Shown here one piece after another: positions 49,701 through 61,670 of a stretch of DNA of 64,000 nucleotides. The translations under genes and the position numbers were made by a program. The notes below the pieces were generated by a model, which saw only the letters and a list, made by a program, of their open reading frames with translations, did no database searches and was not told the DNA's origin. Source of the stretch: Citrus sinensis (taxonomy: Eukaryota; Streptophyta; Magnoliopsida; Sapindales; Rutaceae); the NCBI RefSeq assembly GCF_022201045.2, contig NC_068556.1:1116001-1180000 (forward strand). The letters are read 5' to 3'. The number at the start of each line of letters is the position of its first letter. Within the stretch, counting starts at the first letter, position 1.

Positions 49701-50793
49701 ATATCCGGTTGAATAATTTTTCTACCATTTGTAACATGTGTGTCAACAAAGTTATGTGGCTGTAAAATCAATTTGGAAGTACTCAATTAGAATAACAAAA
49801 AAAAAATCCAAAATTTCCAAAAATCGCGTTATGTTTTTTAAGGAAAATATTCAAATGACGAGAATGAAAATTACCAAAAAATAAAAAATAACTTAAAAAT
49901 AACTTTTCAAAAGATTACAAAACTCCAATGCTTTTATATTGAATTTTGAATATAATTTTAGCTCAAGTAATTAAAACTTCATTTCAGTGGCAAACATTAA
50001 AAAAGCTGAGAAAGCTAAAGGCCATGTAAATGTCTTTTTGGCTTACTTATGACAGGTAGGTCCATCTCAAGTCCCACAAGCTCAAGCAACTTGAAACCAT
50101 CCATGTCCGGCATATGCACATCGCTGATAACAAGGTCAAACTTGTTCTTATTTTCTCTCAAAAGCTTCAGAGCCGTGATTGCCTGACTTGTGGTTGTAAC
50201 TGCAGAACCCAAACCCAAAAATTCACATTCGAATAAAACCATCCTATTCAGATTTTCCAAATATTCAACAAACTCACAAACACAACCGAACTGAAGAAAT
50301 CAAACAGCAGCAAATCTAAGACTAGCCATAGATTCATTCTGAGATAAATCCAGACATAAGTCACTTGTCTCAAAATTCTATAAGATATTACAGATCCAAG
50401 CATAGAACAACTAATATTTAAAATTTAAATCCTTCATTAACACAAGCAACAAATCCACACTCAATAAAGCCAAAAGATTAATACCTCAGGTATCCCAATT
50501 AAAAAAAAAAAAGTAGAAAAAATCAGTAATGATATTTTAGAAGATTCTCCATGCAATTAAATCAAACACTTACAAAACTTAAACATATCCAATCAAATGA
50601 ATGTACACAAAGTCATTACAAGATTCTAAATCCAAGAACCCATAAACGAAAACTCAAAGATGGAAAACAAACCATGATATTGGCAGCGACGAAGCAGAGT
50701 CTCTAACAGCAAAAGACAAGTTGGGTCATCATCAACAGCCAAAACTCTCAAGCCACTGGGAAACTGGTCACCATTTACATGCTCTACGGTCAT
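46765..50793 (-). CDS. ARR12: Type-B two-component response regulator (ARR12/ARR10-like)
   Basis: Nuclear transcription factor that is the output of cytokinin phosphorelay. Six exons on the minus strand: 50673-50793, 50047-50199, 49280-49672, 48858-48934, 47584-48774 and 46765-46821. Phases close to 663 residues. The receiver domain (about 15-130) has acidic residues D21-D23, phosphoacceptor D67 (LVISDVHMP) and K116 (LLKPVR), all intact. An acidic/Lys linker with a KKRK signal and a D/E-rich stretch follows. The GARP (Myb-like) DNA-binding domain is at about 199-255 ([15 protein letters not shown]...[14 protein letters not shown]). The long Ser/Asn/Gln-rich activation region is mostly in exon 5, and the C-terminus is [10 protein letters not shown]. 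The intron after HLQ uses a GC donor (see findings). Among type-B ARRs the layout is closest, in my reading, to ARR12; ARR10 and ARR18 remain possible. Confidence 0.92.
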
Positions 50794-53262
50794 TGTTTTT
50801 GGGGGAAAAAAAATCTAAGCTCGAAGAAGGGGAACAAGAAGGAAAAAGAGTAACTTTGAAATCAAGATTACGTTTTGAGCAGAACCCAGAAACTATATTA
50901 GTATTAGAGAGAGATTAATGATTAATGAAACGTGATTAATGAAAGTTTTTGGAAATTATAAGTTTTAAAAAAATGAGTTGAGTTGAGTCTGTGTTATTAA
51001 GTATTAACTGTCAAAAAGAAAATGTAAAAAAAAAAAAAAGGGGTGAAAGACTATGGAATCTATAAGCTATGCATGGACTGTGAAAGCTGGATATGGAGTG
51101 AATACTGATAGCTTTAATGGAAAAGATTTGTTTTACCATTTTTGGTTGACTGAAATATAGGAAATTCTTGTTTTTTATGAGAAATTTTTTGCGCGTGTTC
51201 TTCACTGCTCTGACTCGAGTCGAGTTACAAGGGAGGTTACCGTTGTTTTTGGTGGGCTATAACAAGTTAACAACCACGTGGATTGCACATTTGCAATCGT
51301 ATTGTGGGGCTTAGTGGAATATTCCTCCCCCACAAATTTCTTTTTCACCTGAGCCCTTGATATTTTGTAGAAATAAAATTAGATGTCATAAGTTTTGAAC
51401 TATATCACTTAAGTCCTCCTACATTCATGTCCTTTTGTTAATATTTATCTTTTTTAAAATAATAATCTTAAAATAACGATTTTTTTTCACTTTTATATAA
51501 ACGAACATAATATAGAGAATTTATATGATTCATTAATAGTTTGATGAAAATTTTTATTTAAAAATTTAAGGAATTGAGACATTTTCAAATAACTTTTGAA
51601 GAAAACTTTAGTTTTTTTTAATCACATTATAATTTATTGATATTTATAATTAAAAATATATTAAAACATCCTAAATCAGTTGTTGGGCAGTTTAAAAATT
51701 TAGATTTAGAAGAAGTCGAATCTACTACTACATAGTTAAAAAAAATTAACATACTTACGAAATAACTTGAATCATATACATCCTAATTAAGGAGAACAAA
51801 TACATTAATACTTACTAATTGAATAATCGATTTTTGTTTAAAATTTAAACATGTCGATAAATGCAAATTTGTACTTAAAGAAAAATTTAAAATCCAAATT
51901 CAACTTGGGCATCCAAATAAATTTGTGCAACTTTTGAATTTTGTTCATTATTATTATAGCCACGTAAAATTTTCAGTCCACGATCATCCAAGAACTCAAG
52001 GCTCAAAAGAGGTCAGAAGCATATGCTCATGGAGAGAATCTAAAAAACAAAAAGACGTTTAAGTGAAAAATTGGAGAAGTTGAATAGCCAATAGGAATTC
52101 AGCACGTGGCGCGGTCCACAAAGATTTTTCACTGTGAAAGCTGAAAATGGCAGGAAGTAAGCGACACGCGTGAGCGTGCTTCGCGGCTGATGGAGATGCA
52201 GTGGAGACTAAGCGGCTATTGGCAGTTTTGGAACTGTCTTTTATTTGTTTATTAATTTCACTATTTATTTATATTAATAAAATTATTCTTCAATTTATTG
52301 CTTTTCAGTCTTGTTCTTGTCTGTGTAAAGATTCTTCTCTTTACAGGATTAGAGGCCTTTTTTTTTTTTTTAATGTGTTTTTAGTCATAGCGTAGGACGT
52401 CAAATTCCATAAATTAGGATAAACATGATCGGGTAATTAATTAATATTGTAGCATAATTAACCCTTTTTTTATTATTTCGGAAACCCTTGTTTTGACAAT
52501 CCAACCACTGCCCTTTTTATACACAACTTTTTGTTCTTTTCCAAATCCCAAATGAGCTAACATAGTCAAATTAAAATTCTTACAAAATACCAATTTCAGC
52601 TTTATATCATTTATTTATTGTAATACGATAATATACCTTAGCTCTGTTTTACTGCTTCGGTTCAATTTTTTGAATTCGACATTCGTTTTTTCTTTTTTTG
52701 AGTTTTGTTTAAATTTAAAGACTCGAATCGAATTGAACTAAAGCCAAACATATTAATTCAACATTTTTTGAATTGAATTAGAAATTTAGAATTGATCTAA
52801 AAAAAAATTGAGATTGACTCAATCAAAGTATGTATTCTTAATAACATTGTATTGTCTAAAATTCATACTTTAAAAGTGAACTACTATGAAAAAAAAAAAA
52901 AAAAACTAATTGATCATTTTTATTAAAGGCTTTGTTTAGAAATAAAAAAATAGTAAAGTTTTAATAATAACAATAACTATAAAAACTGTTGATAGCCAAA
53001 GAAAACTGAAATTATAGATAATTGAGGGCGTTGTTAATGATGACTTGATGATGTCCAACACAGCAATGCCGCTAGCTAAGGAGCAGATGGAAAGTAAAGG
53101 GATGCAAATATGATTGCGATATGAATATAATGTTACAAGACAATTCTGCTCTCATGATTGTGTAAATGAAATACCAAAAATTACAGAATTTAATTATTAA
53201 CAAGATTAGCTCCTTTAAAGCCACCGTTGCAGTATTATCTCTATAAGGAAGTGAATGGAGCA
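50794..53262. other. ARR promoter and AT-rich spacer
   Basis: 50794 to about 50960 is pyrimidine-rich on the minus strand and probably the ARR leader. GC-richer sequence at 51180-51320 and 52060-52200 (with CACGTG at 51275 and CACGTGGCGC near 52103) could contain regulatory sites. Beyond that the sequence is AT-rich with poly-A/T runs. No gene called. Confidence 0.4.
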
Positions 53263-53263
53263 T

Positions 53264-53329
<66 letters not shown>

Positions 53330-53330
53330 A
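53263..53330. repeat. Compound microsatellite (CT)n-(GT)n-(AT)n-(GT)n
   Basis: CT units from about 53263 to 53290 are followed directly by a short GT run, an AT run and a second GT run ending near 53330. It is likely to be highly polymorphic. Confidence 0.9.
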
Positions 53331-54986
53331 ATAACAAAGCGATCCTATCCTAGGAATATAATTTTAACACAGTGGGACTTAGTTTCTGTAAGATATATAG
53401 GATATTGATACTATAAATGTTTTTGATATAAGTAGGCTAGCTTTATAACCTAAACCAACTAGATTTAGAGTATGGAACGTTAAATTTTGAATCCTTATAC
53501 CTTTTGAAACCCGATCCATTAAACTTGCAATCTGAACTATTCGGTTTGAAACTTGAAGTGTTAAATTCGAGAACTTACAGTTTACATTAAGAGAAAAATA
53601 TATACATGGGATGGGTGTACGGTGTATCCAATCATTTTATCTAAATCAAAATGAATTAAATATACTTTGGAATGTTTAGAACAAAAGTCTATATATACAA
53701 GTAAAGCAAATTAAATCACATGTACTATCACAATCCTACCATGGGGTGATTCGCTGCCAATAGGTAATTAGTTTTTATCATCAACCTCCACTTGAGTGTC
53801 ACGCGCAATCTTGTCATGCATGGCATGCAATGAAAAAGGAGAGAGGTGGGGATAAAAAGTATATAGGGCTCACGACCTACAAATCATGATAGCAACTTCT
53901 TTGAAGGTTGGTAGAGAGAGTGAAGTGATATCTAGTGATGAGACCAATTTGTACAAGAGAAAAAAGATCCAAAAAGAAAAAAAAAATTGCTAAGGAAATT
54001 AGTAGCCATCACTAAATAAGTTAATGCATGCTATAGCTTGAATGTGCGCACTATGAACTATCTCCGTCCATCTCTTGTTGGTGGAGTAACTCTTAGATTG
54101 TGGATTCCAGATAAGAAAGTGAATTAGGAAAAGTAATTCCATATCATTCAGTTGATGCGATGTTTTTTTTCTTGATTGAGGGGATTTTTATCATCACTTT
54201 GGCCGTCCGAATCATTAATCAAGAAGCACATTTAATAATTCCCCCAAGTTAAATATTGATGCCCACGACATTCTTCCATCTCAATCAATCTGGTATCATG
54301 TCCTTTTTCTTCTTTCTTTGCTTTAATCCATAAAACTGTTCAAGGGACACAAGAGAATAAGAAATAAGAAAGGAAATATTATATTATAATGCTCGGCCGG
54401 CCATTCATTATTCGGGTAATAAATCAAATCCCCTTTTAGCATATGTGAGCAAAGATTTAAATTCTTTGTGTGTACTGTATTGTGGGGGGAATTGATATTT
54501 AATTTTATTCAACTATTTGGAGATAGATACCCATTTTAAGCTTAATTATTCAAATTGCGTCATATTAGACCTAACTAACAATTGTCTTAATAATAATTCT
54601 GATTAATTATGACAGAAGTAAATTAATTGAAAGATAATCTGAAAGAAAAAATATAAATGCTTGTACCTAGCTATTTATATTTTTTGGTGGGTGGTTTCAA
54701 TGTATAGTTTTGTGTCATTAATTTGTGAGCTGTGATGAGGCATGATCTAGACAAATAATTTAATCCAGATCTTGAAAGATGGAAGAGGGAGTTATTTTAC
54801 ATTGGAGAGTGCTCTTTTTGATATTGTGGAGGATCCTACACCACAACGAAGATACAAACAAGATCCCAATGAAGTTTATTTATGATTATATAGGGCACCA
54901 TCATTTGACTATCCAATAATATCCTAATTTTGCCTTTCAAAAAAATTATTCTAATATTGGCTTTCAATTTTGTATGACATCAAAAG

Positions 54987-55029
<43 letters not shown>

Positions 55030-56542
55030 AACATGGTTCATATATTACTGCCCTATGTCATTTAATAAACAATTTTAGAAGATTCATATGTTGGTGCAAA
55101 ATCTTAAGATTCCTTGCTTTTTGAATTCACATGAGTTTGCTTTGGCTTGTTAAGGGGCATAGGGGGGAAGAATACAACTTAGCATGCTTCATAAAATGCT
55201 AATGTATGCTTAAGTTTAGCTAACATTGTCTCCTATAATGGATATATGCTCACAATATTAAAACATTTTGAGTGCCTTCCAATAATCTTCCCTTTCAATA
55301 TTATATTTCTTGACATATCTTGTGACACTTCAAAAACATGTATGCTTCGCTAATATTTTATGGGATTTGGCAGAACCATGGAACAGAAAACAAGGACAGG
55401 AATAGAATGGGAAATTTTTATTTATATTAATCGTGTAAAAAAAATAAAGGAAGCATTTTGTTGAATGTTGAAACTCGTTCAGTTCTTTGATGCATTCAAA
55501 TGCAATGATAAAATATTATTTGTTAAGAGGTTCACATTATTGAGAGAGGTAAATCATCTTGTCAGAATTTATATATTCTTTGACATTTGGGTGATATTAT
55601 TGTTGCAGCAGATGGGAGTATCATGGGACTAATGCAATTCTTGTTCAAATGACTAGAATACAATACGTATATTCATAAAAATACACAATTAGAAAAAAGA
55701 ATTTTGAGAGAATTTTATCGAAAGGTTTTTTAAGGGGGGAAAACAAACTACTGAACTACTTCATAATAAGCCCAAAAAGGAAAGATTATGCAAAGGAAAA
55801 GCCATGAATTAACAAGAAGAATAAATAAAGAAAAGCAGAGAATATTTGTAATGGTAAAAGAGAGGTTGGTGAACTAATTCATGTTTCGGTATCAATTTTG
55901 AGACCGAATTGTGCCGAAAGAAGTCTTACAATCACAACTACAATTTACAAGCCGCAAAGCAGGTGATAAAGCAACCTTTGGTATATGCCAACCAATTAAA
56001 TATTCCTAGAGTGATGGTCCCAAAAGTTAATAATTCTACATCGTCAAAGCTTCTTAGTTATGTTTCTAAAATTAAAAAATAAAGCAAGAATTGTATGGTA
56101 TCAAAGCCCAAAAAGGAAAAGGCAAAGAAAATATTCTATTTCCAGTTTCTTTCCAATGATTTACTAACTAAAATGATTTACATAAATTTCATGCAAAATT
56201 AAACTTTGACATTCTCTATTTAAAAACAAAACGGAGGTTGTTAATGGTTGAATAAGCACCCGTCACCCATATATGATATATCACGTGCAGTCATATATAA
56301 TTAAGATTATAAATTACATGGCACTACATTACATTACAATTCTATTGATATACAATCAGAAGTCTATTTTAACCTACTTGAATATAGTTCATTTGAAGTT
56401 TAGTTAAAAATCTACTTTATCACCACATAATACACATAAAAAGACTTGAACCTTCAATCAAAACGAGGAGAATGATGCAGTAAATGAAATAAAATTTTGA
56501 TTTAACCCGTTGAAATCCAGGAGCTTCCAAACGGTATCATCG
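53331..56542. other. Gene-free spacer downstream of the chitinase
   Basis: AT-rich. It contains a CT microsatellite (54989-55024) and scattered poly-A runs. A slightly more structured stretch at 53740-54300 has GGCATGCATGACAAG-like palindromic words but no precursor or ORF that I can identify. No known microRNA sequence was recognised. Confidence 0.4.
54989..55024. repeat. (CT)n microsatellite
   Basis: About 18 uninterrupted CT units. Confidence 0.95.
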
Positions 56543-58125
56543 TCATCGCCATGCTATTGAAGCTGCAGAGCCAACCATAATACAAAGTATAAGATAGATT
56601 AATTACTCAAAAAGTAACTCACATTTCATTTATAAATGGATAATGACTATGTTAAAGTTGATCTAAAATGGAATATTATTTCGTAACTATACAATTAAAA
56701 TGATAAATAGTAAGTAGTATAAGTAGAAATTGATATTAAACTACCTTGTTTTGAGAGAGTCCAATCCTTGTCTTGGCCAATAGCCCAAAAGAAATACCCA
56801 CCTAAGCCCTTTGATTTGGCAAACTGAACCTTGAGTTTAATGGACAGCACATCATCATACCCAATCCAAGAGTCCCCAGCAAAAGAATGATAAGCCACAG
56901 GCGTTGCATCGAACACAACAGCTGCGGTACCCTCCATGTTAAATTTAACAATTTGATTGTAAGTCAAGACTCCATCACCGGGTCCAACTCCCAAAGCCGG
57001 AGCGCCGATTCCGTTGACATCCGGATCCTTAAGCTTCCATGTTCGCCCATATAATGGTAGCCCCATCACCAGCTTCTGGGCCGGTACCCCGGCTTGAATC
57101 CATGACCCGATTCCATAGCTTGTACTAATGTTACTTCTAGGATCATTTAGTGCGGCATGTAACCCGGTGAAATTTTCCCATGACCCATGATAATCAAAGC
57201 ACATTGGACTAACCCAATTCATGTATTTGTTAATTGCCTCAATTGGATAACCTCTAGGTCCACCATATATTGTAAATCTTGAAGCAAAATATACCGCTGC
57301 AGTTAATAAAAGAGGTGAAGTATTAGTGATCCTGGCTTCTTGATTTATAGATGTTCGCCATTGTTTAAATAACAATGCAAGATTTGACATATCTTGATCA
57401 TTAGCTGGAAATTCCCAATCCAAATCAACACCATCAAAACCATACTTTCTTGCAATTTCAATTGTTGAATTTATGAATATTGCACGAGTTTCTTTAGTGC
57501 TAGCCATTTTGGAGAACACATTTGGGTCGCTACCTCCTCCTCCTATTGATAAAAGAATTTTGATATGTGAGTTTTGGACACGAAGGGTGCCTACTAGCTC
57601 AAGTAATTTTGCGTGGTCTAATAAAGTGACATTAAGTTTGAAAGTGTTCGGCTCAGGCAAGAGGAATGCGTAGTAAATATGAGTGAAATAAGACGTGTCG
57701 ATTGAAGAAGCTGGAAAGTCATTAAACGATGGCCAATATGCTGCTTTGATTCCTCTGAAACGACGTGGAACCGGGGGGGATGGATATGGTTCCGGTGATG
57801 TGGGCCCAGGCTCGGATACGGGTGGAGAGAAATTCGGAGCTGGAAACTCAGGAATCGTAGGTACCGCGAGGTAAGATTCCGGGGCGGGCACCACTGGAGA
57901 TGTGGGTACTGCCGTGTGAGGATCCGAGGCTGGAACCACAGGATATGGGGTTACCTCCGTGTAAGGATCCATACCCGGACCAGCGATGTAAGAAGGTGAA
58001 GGGGGTACTGGGGCTGGCCAAGGATGATCTGGAGGCATTGCTGTAGAGATTGAGTGACAGTCTTTGACAAAAGTGAAAACGATGAGCACTGGAATTAAAG
58101 GTGACATGAATTTGTATTTGGCCAT
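56543..58125 (-). CDS. GH18 chitinase, plant class V type, with proline-rich N-terminal region
   Basis: Secreted glycoside hydrolase predicted to cleave chitin or chitooligosaccharides. Two exons: 56745-58125 and 56543-56562. The second adds only ASIAWR and the stop, a C-terminus (SKQAS-AW) typical of this family; reading through the intron instead gives an unrelated tail. The product has 466 residues. The start at 58125 (MAKYKFMSPLIPVLIVF) has a good context (accATGGcc) and is followed by a signal peptide of about 26 residues. Residues about 30-120 are Pro-rich with repeats of the P-V-V-P-A type. The GH18 barrel runs from about 124 (RGIKAAYWPS) to the end. The catalytic DxxDxDxE is intact at 231-238 (DGVDLDWE), and MCFDYHGSW and the final GGYFFWAIGQD are present. 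Close family members are class V chitinases and Nod-factor-hydrolase-like proteins. Substrate not determinable here. Confidence 0.92.
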
Positions 58126-58178
58126 GGTTGATATTTTCTTTGAGCTAATTGACAAAGAGCATAATGGGAGGCTAAACA

Positions 58179-58184
58179 TTTATA
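58179..58184 (-). promoter_or_regulatory. TATA box of the chitinase gene
   Basis: On the minus strand, CCTATAAATG reads across this position, about 55 bases upstream of the chosen ATG (58125). An in-frame upstream ATG at 58179 overlaps this TATA box, so it cannot be in the mRNA if the box is used. This supports the downstream start. Confidence 0.6.
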
Positions 58185-59400
58185 GGGGACATAGACCTAT
58201 GGTAAAATCGACATTCAATATTGCTTTGCTGTTTGGTTTGGATTCTATTGGCCGTTCGTTTTATTGGGACATGAGTAATTTGAACTTAATTATGGGGTCA
58301 TCCTGGAGAAGTTAGGAAATCAAACAAAAGCAGGCCAATTTACAACAAAGGGAAGCCTACAAAAGGAAGCTGGACGTGATTTAGATAAAAAGACCCTAGA
58401 ACAGAACTTTCAAATATTACGGCTATTTTTATAAATTTCCCCAATTTTAGGCCGATACGCATGTACCCTTCGAGTGGTCCAAGAACAGATACGGAGTCTT
58501 ACTTTCATTAGATATTTTTAAGCAATCAAAATATAAAATGTTATTGGGGGACATTGAACATGCCATCCAATTCCACTTTTAAAGACATACAAAATAGTAT
58601 ATCGATTTCAAGAAAACAACAAATCGAAAAAGGGACTCGCCTGTCAATTTCTAAAATATCTAGGATTTTTATCTTTACATCAAGACACTTTAGGAGTTAG
58701 GGTGTCATTTTCCCGAGAATGAATATTGGTCCTTAAGAGGGTCTGCGAAAGCAACTTCATTGAAGTTGTAAGGCACAAGTGCCATATTATAAGAAAATTA
58801 GGTTGCTTTCTTTGATCATGTAAGACTTACATGCAAGAGTACAAAGGAATTAAGTCAGTTATAAGCGCAACTAGCAACTCTGCTTGTTGAATCAACCTCA
58901 AAGATTGTTGTCAACTTGGTAAAAGGTTTAAAAAGAAATATGAAGGAAATATCATGATTAATTGTCTAGATTTAAAATTGTATAGTTGTGAAAGATCGCT
59001 TCAAAATCATTCATGTGTTGAGGAATACCAACCAGACCGTTCATAAATTAGCTAAATATCTTATTAGCAATATGGGGTGTGTAACTTGATTGGAAGAACT
59101 TCCAGCTCATGCAACTATGCTTGTCTTTTCCCTTAAGTGCTTAATCAAAGTTCTCCATTTCAAAAAAAAAAAACTCTGCTGGTTGTGAATTACATTATGG
59201 ACTAGTAATTTGGTCCATATCCGTTTTGTTGCAACCTCGGTCTTTTATAATTTTACTAGATTACTTGATTACATTATTCTGATCCTAATTTTGTCTCCAA
59301 TCTTAAGTTTTGATGCCCACTTTGTATCTGAATTCCCCCCTGTTCACATGTGATGAAAAATATAAACCAAATTACTTTCACATTAAGTGACTATTATTAA
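58185..59400. other. Upstream region of the chitinase gene
   Basis: No gene recognised. Mixed AT-rich sequence with a poly-A run at 59162-59172. Confidence 0.4.
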
Positions 59401-59846
59401 TAGGGGTGGCAATTTGAGTCAGGATTCGTTTATTCGATACGATTTTTTTCAAATTAAACAAGTTTATGTTTGAAAAAAATCGATTCGTTTAACAAATGGA
59501 TGAATTCGATTTGATTTGTTAAGTAAATGAATCGGATTCGAGTTTGAAATCATTGGTATGTTTATTGGTTTAAAATTTGTTTGTATTTTATGGGATGTTA
59601 ATTTTGTGGTTTTCTATTTTATTTTTGCTTATTAATTATTATTTTTGAAAATGAATTATAAACTAATCCAAATTTGATTCAATTAATTAATTTTGTATAG
59701 CAAACAAAGCAAATATTCATCTAATAAATGAATCAAATCTGAATCCTAAAGTTACCATTCGTTTAATAGTGATTTGAATTTGAATCCCTCAAATTCTGAC
59801 GCAATTCATTTATGATCTGGTTCATTTATGTGTTTTGGCACACCTA
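59401..59846. mobile_element. Possible hAT-type MITE
   Basis: The left end TAGGGGTGGCAA (59401) and the reverse complement of the right end TAGGTGTGCCAA (59846) form an imperfect 12-bp inverted pair. They closely resemble the TAGGGATGGCAA ends of the hAT element at 41964. The 446-bp interior has 'gattcg/cgaatc'-rich repeats and no coding capacity. No 8-bp target duplication was found, so the call is tentative. Confidence 0.45.
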
Positions 59847-61195
59847 AGTACTAGCACAAGCTTTCTTTGATTGTTTCTTTCTTCTAAAAAAAAAAAAATT
59901 AAGATTTGGTATGAGTCTAAATAGAAAGTCAAACTATTGACCCCCCTCTAAAAGTTTGTAACCCATTTTCCAATTATATTTCGTTTAACACAAAAGATGC
60001 CTTTTTTTTCAATAAACACTTTTTTCATTTATAAATCTTTCAATTTCTAATAATTTTTTCACTTTACAGTCTCAATATCTGTATTATTCTCTTCAAATTT
60101 TTTTATTATTTAATTTCTAAAAAAATTAAAAAAAATCTTAGAAAATAATGAATATTTTATGGGTATAGTACAATTTTTATTTCACCTTTAAACTTATTTA
60201 CAAGAATTAGTGTGAGAATCCTTAAGAAATTGTTTACAGTGGGATAAAATATCTATATAATTTGTTTGATAAGTTGTATCCTAATTTGGTTGCTATGTTT
60301 ATCATAAGAATTTTGTTTTGGGTTAGAAACTTACATCTTAAATTCAGATTGTTTTAATGATAATAAAAATAATAATAATACCATGCAAATAAAATAAATT
60401 GAATCGAGAGAAAAATATAAGTGGGATTAATTACTTAATTATCTTTGTATTTATTCTTATTTGTAATTGTAATATAATAGGAGTATTATAAGAGTAATAG
60501 AAGAGTGCTGGTAGGCGAGCTCTAATATAAATGAAAGGAAAAAAATATGTGAAGTGTATTGCGTCTTATTACATGCCCTTATTTATAGTACATTCAAGGC
60601 AATCAAAGTTTGTCAATTGTCCACAAGTCATGATTTTCTCTTGATTTGATCATGTTTTGAGCAAATAATTTAGGTGCTGATTGATAGTTAATAAATAAAA
60701 GAAATAAAAAAAGTTAAATCTTACCAATACACTACCACTAAAAAACACATAATAAAGTATCTTTAAAAGTTTAATAGAACTCAAATCAAAAGATGATTCT
60801 ATTCTATTGTCCACACAAATGATGTGCACAAATTAAATGGATTGCTTTGCTTTACTTCTTTCAATTTCTCTAATGTGTGAAAACTCATTTTTATTTTAGG
60901 TGGTGCATTTTTTTCACTCTCATCAACTACGCCTATGTGGTGGGATCCAAAATTCCCCAACGAAAAGATGTAATTAGAGTGGAGCTTTTCACACTTTTCT
61001 AAAATCTTTATAACATCCATTTTGAATTTATTTTCTAAAATACCTTCAATCTAATTAATAAAGTACAAATTCATAAACTAAAATTAACTATCTTTTCATA
61101 AAATTTTATCAATCTTTTTTAAATGGCATACAAATCATAAAATATTAAATTTATCTTAAAAACTTTATTATATTATTTTTGTCTTGATAACTCTA
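59847..61195. other. AT-rich gene-free stretch
   Basis: Very AT-rich, with A/T homopolymers. A 73-codon minus-strand frame (60799-61020) matches nothing I recognise. No gene called. Confidence 0.4.
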
Positions 61196-61199
61196 AAAT

Positions 61200-61670
61200 C
61201 TTATAATTTCTCAAGAAAAATCAACTAAAATTTAAAATATAAATATAAATTATGAAATTGGTGGGTGTAAAAAAATTATTAAAAGAATAATTTATCTAAG
61301 TATTTAATTAACTTTCCATTCAAACAATAAATGAATTAATGTGCGTTAGGTTATTTAAGTAATTTCAATTGAAAAAGAGTTTTAAGATGAATTTTTACGA
61401 GCGTCAAAAGGCCTATTCAAATATATAACATTTTAATAGTTTTAAAAAGAGTAGGCATTTTGACATCCCTCTAAGTTCCTTATAAATCCCTCTTTAATTA
61501 AAATTAGCCACATACCAAAAATAAATTAGTTCCTTTTTTGTTTTGAATGAAAATGTGATTAAATAATTAAGTAAATTATTCTCTAACAATATTTTCACAC
61601 CCACCCCATTTCAAATATTTATATTTATATTTTAAATTTTAATTGAAAATATTTTTTTAGAATTTAGAAT
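61200..61670. repeat. Long inverted repeat (foldback), arms about 230 bp
   Basis: Two arms meet near 61437. Outer part: 'aaaatttaaaatataaatataaa...ggtgggtgt' at about 61227-61270 pairs with 'acacccacccc...tttatatttatattttaaatttt' at about 61598-61642. Middle: 'agaataatttatctaagtatttaat' pairs with 'attaaataattaagtaaattattct' (spaced arms, about 61283 and 61560). Inner: 'gtcaaaaggcctat' at about 61404 pairs with 'aggcattttgac' at about 61452. The arms are diverged, so this is an old foldback or large MITE. Confidence 0.75.

Noticed and set aside
53740..54130. Possible microRNA precursor downstream of the chitinase
   Set aside because: Contains short palindromic words, but no extended stem and no known mature microRNA sequence could be recognised by eye.
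58126..58179. Longer chitinase start (18 extra residues, MFSLPLCSL...)
   Set aside because: That ATG overlaps the likely TATA box, and the downstream ATG has a better context and a clean signal peptide.
60799..61020. 73-codon minus-strand frame in AT-rich DNA
   Set aside because: No family recognised, no neighbouring exons, and no promoter cue. Not enough to call a gene.
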